In this document: piece after piece, positions 1-5,435 of the stretch
Numbering within the stretch: the first letter of the stretch is position 1
Layout of the letters: every line of letters starts with the position of its first letter
Origin: Chloroflexota bacterium
GTDB lineage: Bacteria > Chloroflexota > Anaerolineae > Promineifilales > Promineifilaceae
Direction: 5' to 3'
Assembly: GCA_024223125.1 (NCBI GenBank)
Contig: JAAEOP010000910.1
Location: 1-5,973, forward strand
DNA: 5,973 nt
Position numbers and translations under genes: made by a program
The notes under the pieces: generated by a model
What the model saw: the letters and a program-made list of their open reading frames with translations, nothing else
What the model was told of the DNA's origin: nothing
Databases searched by the model: none

Positions 1-105
1 CAAGAAGAAACGGCCGAGCAAGCCATTGAATCCTGTGCCGGTCTCATCGCCTGGGATGAAGCCCCGCCGCAGACGCTCACCCCATCTGAACCATTTCAGC
101 CATAA
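1..105 (+). CDS. C-terminal end of an unidentified protein (5' end outside window)
   Basis: An open frame enters from the left edge in frame 1 and ends at TAA (103-105), giving 34 residues. The visible tail includes the stretch CAGLIAWDEAPPQ and ends in a Pro-rich segment (SEPFQP). It has no membrane segment and no recognisable motif, so no function is proposed. It reads in the same direction as the hydrolase gene, 81 nt upstream, and could share a transcript with it. A repeat element starts 7 nt after its stop. Support for coding is the uninterrupted frame to the window edge and codon choice like the neighbours (GCC, GAA and CAG common). A chance open frame of this length cannot be excluded. 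Confidence 0.55.
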   Translation, partial: QEETAEQAIESCAGLIAWDEAPPQTLTPSEPFQP

Positions 106-112
106 AATGAAA

Positions 113-172
113 GTGGCTGGTTGTTAGTGGTTGGTGGCTGGTACAAACCACCTGCAACCAACCACCAACCAC
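113..172. repeat. Heptamer palindrome, GTGGTTG type (4 units + GTAC + 4 inverted units)
   Basis: Four 7-bp units run 113-140 on the plus strand (GTGGCTG, then GTTGTTA, GTGGTTG and GTGGCTG). A 4-nt centre GTAC occupies 141-144. Four units of the same kind follow on the minus strand, read from 172 down to 145 (GTGGTTG twice, then GTTGCAG and GTGGTTT). Symmetric pairing gives 20 of 28 matches. Shifting by two units gives a better stem, 127-142 with 157-172, with 15 of 16 pairs. The element fills nearly the whole hydrolase leader and ends 2 nt before that gene's SD, so folding of the mRNA could affect translation. It has the same geometry as the elements at 998-1057 and 3055-3115 but a different unit sequence. 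Confidence 0.75.
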
Positions 173-174
173 AC

Positions 175-178
175 GGAG
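175..178 (+). promoter_or_regulatory. Ribosome binding site deciding the hydrolase start
   Basis: GGAG lies 8 nt upstream of the ATG at 187. It supports that start over the in-frame TTG at 121, which has no SD and would translate the repeat into a peptide unlike a signal sequence. Confidence 0.75.
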
Positions 179-186
179 TACTAATA

Positions 187-993
187 ATGAATTGGCGTAT
201 CATCATCTTCATAATTCTGACAATCTTTTTGGCAGCTTGTAGTAACGCGGCCCCAGAACCAACCATTCAATACCAGACAGGTGTCCAATTACAGGCAGCC
301 TATGACATTTCCCAACTAGCCGAAGGTGTAACCCCCACCCACAGTCAAATGGAATATCTACTTTATCTGCCGCAGGGGTACGGCGAAGAGCCAGATAAAG
401 AGTGGCCGCTCATCGTTTTCTTGCACGGTTCAGGTTATGAAAATAATGACTCTGCCTGGATGATGGGGTCTGGGCTGCCTGAAGTCTTAAACCAGGGCGA
501 CCAACCGGCCGATTTCCCCTTCATCGTCATCTCGCCCCAGGCGCTGCCCGGCAATACTTGGTGGAGCGGAGATATACCGGTATTGATCAATGCGGTAATT
601 GATGAAGTAGCAGATTTATATCAGGTTGATACAGATCGTATTTACCTGACTGGCTTGAGTATGGGAGGATATGGGACCTGGTTTATGGCGACAGCGTATC
701 CTGAAAAGTTTACGGCCGTAGCCTCTATTTCCGGCAGCGGTTATCGTATCGCCGAGTTTCCCCCCCTGGAAACACTCTGCATCCTCAAAGACGTTCCCCT
801 TTGGGCAATTCACGGCGCCCAGGACAATATTTCAGAACCGCGCATATCTGAAATTTACGCTGACACTCTCAAAGAATCCTGCAATGGGGATGTGAAATGG
901 ACACTTTACCCAGACACAGGCCATCTGGAAACATTCACCCGCGCCTACCGTGACCCGGCCCTGTATGATTGGTTTCTCTCCCACCCCCAGTAA
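187..993 (+). CDS. Secreted lipoprotein, alpha/beta-hydrolase (esterase/peptidase-like)
   Basis: 268 residues. A lipoprotein signal peptide is visible: MNWR, a hydrophobic run, then lipobox LAAC with Cys18 as the predicted lipidated residue. The mature enzyme should therefore be tethered outside the cytoplasmic membrane. The body has the alpha/beta-hydrolase pattern: strand and oxyanion turn FLHGSG at 78-83, nucleophile elbow GLSMGGYGTW with Ser158, likely acid Asp213 in HGAQD, and His246 in DTGH. The order and spacing resemble the predicted-peptidase/PHB-depolymerase-like esterases (COG4099, carbohydrate esterase family 1 relatives), which cleave esters of polymers or small molecules. The actual substrate cannot be read from sequence. 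The length fits a complete single-domain enzyme. The ATG at 187 is chosen because GGAG precedes it and the signal peptide starts there. The gene converges with dppF, with only a palindrome between them. Confidence 0.9.
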   Translation: MNWRIIIFIILTIFLAACSNAAPEPTIQYQTGVQLQAAYDISQLAEGVTPTHSQMEYLLYLPQGYGEEPDKEWPLIVFLHGSGYENNDSAWMMGSGLPEVLNQGDQPADFPFIVISPQALPGNTWWSGDIPVLINAVIDEVADLYQVDTDRIYLTGLSMGGYGTWFMATAYPEKFTAVASISGSGYRIAEFPPLETLCILKDVPLWAIHGAQDNISEPRISEIYADTLKESCNGDVKWTLYPDTGHLETFTRAYRDPALYDWFLSHPQ

Positions 994-997
994 TTAA

Positions 998-1057
998 TCA
1001 GTGTATAGTTTTCAGTGTGCAGTATGATTTTACTGACCACTGAAAACTGAATACTGA
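998..1057. repeat. Heptamer palindrome, TCAGTNN type, between convergent genes
   Basis: Four plus-strand heptamers occupy 998-1025 (TCAGTGT, a degenerate ATAGTTT, TCAGTGT, GCAGTAT). A 4-nt centre GATT follows at 1026-1029. Four minus-strand heptamers, read from 1057 down to 1030, are TCAGTAT, TCAGTTT, TCAGTGG and TCAGTAA. The arms match at 22 of 28 positions, and 1008-1017 pairs perfectly with 1038-1047. The minus-strand arm starts at the base directly after the dppF stop TGA (1060-1058). The left end is 4 nt after the hydrolase stop. The transcript of either gene would end in this hairpin, but no T-run follows on either strand, so it is not a standard intrinsic terminator. It may stabilise 3' ends or be a dispersed repeat. 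Confidence 0.8.
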
Positions 1058-2053
1058 TCACACTTTATAACAGGCCGCCAAATGACCGCCGCCCTTGTCC
1101 TCAAGCGCCGGCTGCGGGTTGTCTTTGCAGAATTGATCAGCAATGGGACAACGGGCGTAAAAACGGCACATTGGCGGCGGGTCAATGGGGGTGCTAACGC
1201 TGCCCTTAATGGGAATAGCTTCGCGCTGAAAGGTAGGGTCGGGTACGGGCACGGCCGAAATTAAAGCCTGCGTATACGGGTGCTGCGGGTGCATTAACAC
1301 CTCTTCCGTCTCCCCTTGTTCCACAATTTTACCCAGATACATCACCGCTAGATTGTTAGTCATGTAGCGGGCTACCGCCAGATCATGGGTGATGTACAGG
1401 TAGCTAACGCCATACTCAGCGGCCAATTCACTCATCAGATTCATGACACCGGTGCGAATAGACACATCCAACATAGATGTCGGCTCATCGGCCACGACAA
1501 AATCTGGTTCCACCACCAGAGCGCGAGCAATCGCTACCCGCTGTCGCTGCCCACCAGATAACTCGTGGGGAAAACGGAACATGAAGCTGGTGGCCGGGGT
1601 CAAACCCACTGTTTCCAATAAAGTGGCTACCCGATTTTCTCGTTCAGATGGGGTGCCAATGCCTTGCACAACCAGGGGTTCGGCTACGGTGTCGTAGATG
1701 GTCAGGCGCGGGTTGATGGATTCAAAGGGGTCCTGAAAGATCATTTGTACCCGCTTGCGGAATCCTTTCATGGCCCGACCTTTGACGTGGGCTACATCTT
1801 CCATAACCCCGCTGGCGTCATTGGTGCGGAGAAGGATACGGCCGTCGGTCGGTTCATACAAACGCACCATCAATTTACCCGTCGTCGTTTTGCCACAGCC
1901 AGACTCCCCCACCAAACTCAACGATTCACCCGCAGCAATGGTGAAAGAGAGGCCATCTACGGCATGAATAAAACTATTTGTACGCTTAAAAACACCCCCG
2001 CCCACCGGGAATAATTTGGTCAAATTTTGTACTTCCATCAATGTTTCAGCCAT
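1058..2053 (-). CDS. dppF: ABC transporter ATP-binding protein, OppF/DppF type
   Basis: 331 residues. This is the second cytoplasmic ATPase of the peptide-type importer, pairing with DppD to power uptake. Visible motifs are Walker [10 protein letters not shown] (49-57), Q-loop Gln107 in MIFQDP, signature LSGGQRQR (165-172), Walker B FVVADE ending at Glu190, D-loop SMLD (193-196) and H-loop His223. The C-terminal extension has HPQHPYT and four cysteines (296, 302, 309, 328), the arrangement that binds a [4Fe-4S] cluster in characterised relatives. The start at 2053 is chosen because ATG overlaps the dppD stop in TGATG, and GGAGG lies 7 nt upstream inside dppD. An ORF start at 2080 lacks such support. 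This points to translational coupling. The D-loop has Met where E. coli DppF has Ala. It is the last gene of the operon and its stop abuts a palindrome. Confidence 0.95.
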   Translation of the reverse strand: MAETLMEVQNLTKLFPVGGGVFKRTNSFIHAVDGLSFTIAAGESLSLVGESGCGKTTTGKLMVRLYEPTDGRILLRTNDASGVMEDVAHVKGRAMKGFRKRVQMIFQDPFESINPRLTIYDTVAEPLVVQGIGTPSERENRVATLLETVGLTPATSFMFRFPHELSGGQRQRVAIARALVVEPDFVVADEPTSMLDVSIRTGVMNLMSELAAEYGVSYLYITHDLAVARYMTNNLAVMYLGKIVEQGETEEVLMHPQHPYTQALISAVPVPDPTFQREAIPIKGSVSTPIDPPPMCRFYARCPIADQFCKDNPQPALEDKGGGHLAACYKV

Positions 2054-3027
2054 CAGCCTACCTCCACAGGATTCCAACAAGCAACATAATGTTCATTTCC
2101 CTTGTTTTCAAAAGGAGGCTGATCTTTTCTGCATATTTCTGTGGCATAAGAACATCGCGGATGGAAACGGCAGCCAGACGGCGGGAAAAGCAAATCAGGC
2201 GGTTCGCCAGCGACCACAACCAATTCTGTTTTTTCTCCTCGTATGCTGGGGAAAGCAGACATAAGAGAGACGGTATACGGGTGCTGCGGCCGTTTGAATA
2301 TATCAGTTGCTGAGGCCATTTCGGCCATACGGCCGGCGTACATCACCCCAATACGGTCGCTCACCTCAGCAATCACCGCAATATCATGTGAAATATAGAT
2401 CATACTCATGCCCAGTTTATCCTGGACATTCTTCAACTCCTGCAAGATATGATCTTGTACAATTACATCCAAAGCCGTCGTGGGTTCATCCGCAATAATA
2501 ATATCTGGACTGCAAGCCAGCGCCATCGCAATGATAGCCCGCTGGCGCATGCCCCCGCTAAATTCATGTGGATACCGGCTCATCAAAGCCGGGTCCAGCC
2601 CCACCATCTCAAAAAGTTGGGCAATACGCTCTCGCGCCTGCTCTCTGGAAACTTTCCCCCAGCAATGCTCCAACGCCTCTGTAATTTGATCTTCTACGCG
2701 GTAAACCGGATTCAGTGCATTCATCGCCGCCTGGAAAACCATAGAAATCCGGTCCCAGCGAACCTGATTCATTTCCTTTTCTGTAAGCGGTACCAAATCC
2801 AGATCGTCGCCTACCCAGATATGCCCCCCCTTTATTTCGGCATTATCTGGCAGCAACTTCAGCAATGACAATGCTACCGATGTCTTGCCACAACCAGATT
2901 CTCCAACCAGACCAATGGATTCTCCCTCTCTCAAATGAAAAGAGACATCATCCACGGCCGACACATCCCCTTTACGGGTCGTGTAGTGCATCGTCAAATT
3001 TTCAACATTCAATAATACATTTGCCAT
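2053..3027 (-). CDS. dppD: ABC transporter ATP-binding protein, OppD/DppD type
   Basis: 324 residues, the usual length of the family. This is the first of two ATPases that drive the importer from the cytoplasm. It shows Walker [10 protein letters not shown] (42-50), Q-loop Gln99 in [13 protein letters not shown] (the OppD/DppD hallmark), signature FSGGMRQR (156-163), Walker B IIIADE with Glu181, D-loop TALD (184-187) and H-loop His214. RPQHPYT precedes a C-terminal module with Cys286, Cys292, Cys299 and Cys317, the four-cysteine motif seen with a [4Fe-4S] cluster in this family. The start is preceded by AGGAAAG at a somewhat long distance (about 10 nt). The gene is separated from dppC by 88 nt containing a palindrome. 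Its stop overlaps the dppF start by one base. Confidence 0.95.
   Translation of the reverse strand: MANVLLNVENLTMHYTTRKGDVSAVDDVSFHLREGESIGLVGESGCGKTSVALSLLKLLPDNAEIKGGHIWVGDDLDLVPLTEKEMNQVRWDRISMVFQAAMNALNPVYRVEDQITEALEHCWGKVSREQARERIAQLFEMVGLDPALMSRYPHEFSGGMRQRAIIAMALACSPDIIIADEPTTALDVIVQDHILQELKNVQDKLGMSMIYISHDIAVIAEVSDRIGVMYAGRMAEMASATDIFKRPQHPYTVSLMSAFPSIRGEKTELVVVAGEPPDLLFPPSGCRFHPRCSYATEICRKDQPPFENKGNEHYVACWNPVEVG
2061..2065 (-). promoter_or_regulatory. Ribosome binding site of dppF inside the dppD end
   Basis: GGAGG on the minus strand is 7 nt upstream of the ATG at 2053 and lies within the last codons of dppD. With the TGATG overlap it fixes the dppF start and suggests coupled translation. 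Confidence 0.8.
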
Positions 3028-3054
3028 GTAGTACTTTCCTCTTCCCTAAAATTG

Positions 3055-3115
3055 CCAGTTTGCAGTGTGCGGTGTTCACTGTTCGGAAAACTGAATACTG
3101 ATTACTGAAAACTGA
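3055..3115. repeat. Heptamer palindrome, TCAGTNN type, between dppC and dppD
   Basis: On the minus strand, read from 3115 down to 3088, four units are in perfect phase: TCAGTTT, TCAGTAA, TCAGTAT and TCAGTTT. A 5-nt centre TCGGA occupies 3083-3087. Four more degenerate units lie on the plus strand at 3055-3082 (CCAGTTT, GCAGTGT, GCGGTGT, TCACTGT). The arms match at about 19 of 28 positions, so this copy is more decayed than the one at 998-1057. The two copies share an exact 16-bp run (1043-1058 and 3087-3102). The minus-strand arm starts directly after the dppC stop TGA (3118-3116). It could act as an internal processing or stabilising hairpin in the operon mRNA. There is no T-run. Confidence 0.75.
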
Positions 3116-4081
3116 TCACCGTCTTCTCAACCTGGGGTTGACCACTTCATCCAGAGCGCGGCCCACAAGATAAAAGGCAGCGCATAATGTTGTAATTGCC
3201 AGACTAGCCGGGAAAATCAACCACCAGGTGTCAAAGCGCAGCAGATAGCCAAAGTTTGACGTCAGGTTGATCATAATACCCCAACTCATATCAATTTCCG
3301 TTAATCCAAAAAATGAGAGGACCGCTTCGGTAAAGATAGCGCCGGTTACCACAAACATCATATACAACAAAGCGATAGGCATGAGATTCGGTATCATATG
3401 CTTAAAAATAATGTGCCCACTGCCGCCGCCGGCTACACGGGCGGCTTCAATATACGGCTTTACCTTAATACCCAACCCTTGTGATTTGATGACAATAGCT
3501 GTGCCGCCAAAACCTGATAGAATGCCAATGAATAAAGCTAACTCCACAATACCAACTTCCGTCAGGGCGCTCAAGACAATGAGAATGGCTAATGCTGGCA
3601 CCATAATCACCAGATCAACCAGGCGCATCAGTATCGTATCTAGTATGCCGCCATAATAAGCAGCCAACGCGCCGATTGTGGTGGCAATGAGTACTGTCAC
3701 AACGGCCGACATAACACCCAAAGCAAATTCAAAGCGGGTGCTGTACATTAGTTGACTCATAACATCGGTGCCTCTGGCATCTGTACCCAACCAGTGCCGG
3801 GCTGAAGGGGGTGCCGGGTGAACAGCGATTGTAATGTCATGCCCACCAATCGGATCATACACCGATTTTTCATCCGCCCAGATCGTATTTATCAAAACAG
3901 GATGAGCCAACGCAAACAAACCAAAGAAAATAATAGCGCCCAGTCCAATGATACCGACTTTATTTTCCACAAAGTGGCCCCAATTTGTACGTAAACTTTT
4001 TCCCAATAGGCGCAGCCGGATACGCCACATAGGATCATGTTTTATACCGACCGGGGCTGGGGTTGTACTCGTACTTGTCAT
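3116..4081 (-). CDS. dppC: ABC transporter permease, OppC/DppC type
   Basis: 321 residues. This is the second membrane subunit of the importer, forming the channel with DppB. It has a soluble N-terminus, a first membrane segment at about 42-65 (NKVGIIGLGAIIFFGLFAL), then a periplasmic region ending in the family hallmark HWLGTDARGTDVMSQLMY (97-114). Five further segments lie at about 118-143, 150-172, 178-198, 232-258 and 285-308. The EAA loop that docks on the ATPase is at 209-235 (IEAARVAGG, then FKHMIPN). The C-terminus DEVVNPRLRRR is normal for the family, so the protein is intact. The start at 4081 is chosen because GGAG lies 6 nt upstream. A longer frame to ATG 4141 begins inside a mobile-element-like palindrome and lacks an SD. 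The gene follows dppB after 173 nt of repeats, and the operon then continues into dppD. Confidence 0.94.
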   Translation of the reverse strand: MTSTSTTPAPVGIKHDPMWRIRLRLLGKSLRTNWGHFVENKVGIIGLGAIIFFGLFALAHPVLINTIWADEKSVYDPIGGHDITIAVHPAPPSARHWLGTDARGTDVMSQLMYSTRFEFALGVMSAVVTVLIATTIGALAAYYGGILDTILMRLVDLVIMVPALAILIVLSALTEVGIVELALFIGILSGFGGTAIVIKSQGLGIKVKPYIEAARVAGGGSGHIIFKHMIPNLMPIALLYMMFVVTGAIFTEAVLSFFGLTEIDMSWGIMINLTSNFGYLLRFDTWWLIFPASLAITTLCAAFYLVGRALDEVVNPRLRRR

Positions 4082-4087
4082 AATTAA

Positions 4088-4091
4088 CTCC
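4088..4091 (-). promoter_or_regulatory. Ribosome binding site deciding the dppC start
   Basis: GGAG on the minus strand is 6 nt before the ATG at 4081. It favours this start over the upstream ATG at 4141. Confidence 0.8.
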
Positions 4092-4103
4092 GTGTCATAC
4101 GTT

Positions 4104-4111
4104 GTGCGATT
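4104..4111 (+). repeat. Putative target-site duplication, left copy (GTGCGATT)
   Basis: GTGCGATT directly abuts the left terminal inverted repeat at 4112. An identical 8-mer abuts the right end at 4206-4213. The repeat is exactly 8 bp, because both flanking bases differ between the copies. Confidence 0.75.
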
Positions 4112-4205
4112 GTAACTGTACAGGTCTCTCCCGACCGTCATGCCCGCGAAGGTGGGTATCCAAGTTGTGGATTCCTGCCTTCGTAGAAATGACCTGTGTA
4201 GTTAC
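4112..4205. mobile_element. 94-bp MITE-like element with terminal inverted repeats
   Basis: The ends are GTAACTGTACAGGTC (4112-4126) and GACCTGTGTAGTTAC (4191-4205), which are inverted repeats matching at 13 of 15 positions. The 8-bp direct repeat GTGCGATT flanks the unit exactly. The interior holds a second palindrome, 4137-4162 with 4168-4193 (19 of 26 matches, loop AGTTG). That palindrome resembles the common dispersed repeat of the form GTCATGCCCGCGAAGG, a loop, and its complement. There is no transposase and no room for one, so mobility would have to be supplied in trans. GTAA ends with 8-bp duplications recall the IS66 family, but that link is inference. Removing the element and one flank copy would leave 71 nt between dppB and dppC. 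Confidence 0.7.
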
Positions 4206-4213
4206 GTGCGATT
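4206..4213 (+). repeat. Putative target-site duplication, right copy (GTGCGATT)
   Basis: Identical to 4104-4111 and directly adjacent to the right terminal inverted repeat ending at 4205. Confidence 0.75.
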
Positions 4214-4228
4214 TATTGAATTATATGT

Positions 4229-4249
4229 GAACGATTTAACAAATCGTTC
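4229..4249. repeat. Perfect 9-bp palindrome just downstream of dppB
   Basis: GAACGATTT (4229-4237), loop AAC, then AAATCGTTC (4241-4249) pair without mismatch. On the minus strand the hairpin begins 5 nt after the dppB stop TAA (4257-4255). The sequence after it is AT-rich but has no T-run, so it is a weak terminator at best. Protection of the upstream mRNA 3' end or a dispersed repeat are alternatives. Confidence 0.65.
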
Positions 4250-4254
4250 TACGA

Positions 4255-5406
4255 TTAGTGAACGCGAATGCGTGGGTCGAGAAAAGCATACCCAATATCG
4301 GCTATCAGATGACTTACCAGTACCATAACACCGATAATGGTCAAGGTTCCCATAGCTACAGGTATATCCTCACTGATAGAAGCGTTCAACAATGTTAGAC
4401 CAATACCAGGCCAGGAGAAAACACTTTCGGTAACAATACCACCGCTGACAGCAAAGCCAATAGCAAATACCAGGCTGGTCCACACTGGCAGCAGTGCATT
4501 GCGAGCAGCATGTTTATCCCGGATTTTCTTTTGAGATAATCCTTTTGCTCGCGCCGTCAGGATGTAATCTTCTCGCAATGTTTCCAACATACTGGTACGG
4601 GTTAGCAACATGGTGCCGCCAAAGGCAATCAGGGTAACGGTTAACACCGGCAAAACTAAATGACTGGCAATATCCCAGGCAAATTCACCCAGACCGCTAA
4701 AATACCAGTAGGCAAACAAAGCGCCTACCCCTAAAAGCAAAGTCAGAACGCGCACCGGCGTACGCAAGCGGGATTCCACCCGATTGGAGAAAATAGCGCC
4801 GGCTAACACCAACAAAGAGGCCAATATAGTTGTCCATATCATGCGGATAAAGACAGTGTTGGCATCAACAGGAGCGCCAATCCATTTGATAGGACTCAGG
4901 AATTTGCCGGCCGGGAACCAATCTAGCGTTACGGCAAAAAGCCAGATCATCATTAAGGCAAACCAGGGGGTAAATACTGTGTAGAGAGCGACGCCGCCGA
5001 TTGTCGAACCGTATTCAACAAAACCGCCTCGCCGCCAGGAAAGGTATTTACCGGAGACAAACCCTGTCCAAAATGAAACGACAGTAGCCGTTAAAAACAA
5101 TACCAGCGTTCGCGGTAGCCGTTCAGCAATAATTTCGGTTACAGGTTTGGGATATTGAGTAAAAGAAACGCCCCAGTCCCCCTGATAAAAATTAACCACA
5201 TAGGCCACAAAACGTATATGGACGGGCTCATCTAAACCAAGTTGTTGTTTAAGCCGAACACGTTCACTGGGGGGGATTTCGGGATTGCCTGTCAGTAAAT
5301 CCGACACATCTCCCGGTTGGGCGTCAATTAAGAAAAAGGTGGCGGCCTGGAATAAGAGCAGGGTAATCATCATTTGCACGAGGCGTTTGCCCAAAAAGCT
5401 CCACAT
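4255..5406 (-). CDS. dppB: ABC transporter permease, OppB/DppB type, with extra membrane segments
   Basis: 383 residues. This is the first membrane subunit of the importer. The N-terminal signature is intact: FLGKRLVQMM, a first membrane segment (about 10-29), then QPGD and the periplasmic RLKQQLGLDEPVHIRF-type region ending in GDWGVSF (76-82). Further segments lie at about 98-120 and 137-162. The EAA loop EDYILTARAKGL with HAARNALLP is at 279-307, and the last two segments are at about 309-333 and 351-375. The C-terminus FLDPRIRVH is typical. Between WFPAGKF (163-169) and DIASHLVLPVLTV there are about 75 residues with two additional hydrophobic stretches (about 183-206 and 218-240). DppB proteins usually have a much shorter link there and total about 305-340 residues. 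The start has AAGGAG 7 nt upstream. The gene follows the binding-protein gene after 116 nt of hairpins. Confidence 0.94.
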   Translation of the reverse strand: MWSFLGKRLVQMMITLLLFQAATFFLIDAQPGDVSDLLTGNPEIPPSERVRLKQQLGLDEPVHIRFVAYVVNFYQGDWGVSFTQYPKPVTEIIAERLPRTLVLFLTATVVSFWTGFVSGKYLSWRRGGFVEYGSTIGGVALYTVFTPWFALMMIWLFAVTLDWFPAGKFLSPIKWIGAPVDANTVFIRMIWTTILASLLVLAGAIFSNRVESRLRTPVRVLTLLLGVGALFAYWYFSGLGEFAWDIASHLVLPVLTVTLIAFGGTMLLTRTSMLETLREDYILTARAKGLSQKKIRDKHAARNALLPVWTSLVFAIGFAVSGGIVTESVFSWPGIGLTLLNASISEDIPVAMGTLTIIGVMVLVSHLIADIGYAFLDPRIRVH

Positions 5407-5413
5407 ATTTACG

Positions 5414-5434
5414 CTCCTTTTGAAAATTCAAAAG
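5414..5434 (-). promoter_or_regulatory. Small hairpin overlapping the dppB ribosome binding site
   Basis: On the minus strand CTTTTGAA (5434-5427), loop TT, then TTCAAAAG (5424-5417) form a perfect 8-bp stem, followed directly by GAG (5416-5414). The AAG of the dppB SD AAGGAG lies in the stem. The left arm is also the T-rich tract after the larger upstream hairpin. The hairpin is A/T-rich and weak, so a regulatory role is inference. Confidence 0.45.
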
Positions 5435-5435
5435 A

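Noticed and set aside
113..172. CRISPR-like or direct tandem array
   Set aside because: Units are only 7 bp, mirrored about a centre, with no unique spacers and no cas genes nearby.
121..186. Longer hydrolase frame starting at TTG 121
   Set aside because: It translates the heptamer repeat, has no SD, and would bury the lipoprotein signal peptide. GGAG before ATG 187 fits better.
616..813. Minus-strand frame inside the hydrolase gene
   Set aside because: It overlaps the catalytic serine region of a well-supported gene and has no supporting signal.
998..1057. Classical intrinsic terminator between the convergent genes
   Set aside because: The hairpin is real, but no run of T follows on either strand. 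It is reported as a repeat instead.
2054..2080. Longer dppF frame from 2080
   Set aside because: No SD at that distance, whereas GGAGG and the TGATG overlap fix the start at 2053.
1272..2289. 17-bp exact direct repeat (1272-1288 and 2273-2289)
   Set aside because: Both copies encode the conserved PQHPYT motif of the paralogous ATPases DppF and DppD, so this is protein conservation rather than a mobile repeat.
1082..2868. Plus-strand open frames opposite dppF and dppD
   Set aside because: They lie antisense to genes with full ATPase motifs, have no recognisable domains and no convincing SD. They are shadows.
3267..3656. 129-codon plus-strand frame opposite dppC
   Set aside because: Antisense to a clear permease gene, composition follows the complement of hydrophobic codons, and no motif is visible.
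4140..4328. Plus-strand frame beginning MPAKVGIQ
   Set aside because: Its first part is translation of the MITE-like palindrome and the rest is antisense to the dppB end. Such repeat-derived peptides are commonly mis-annotated.
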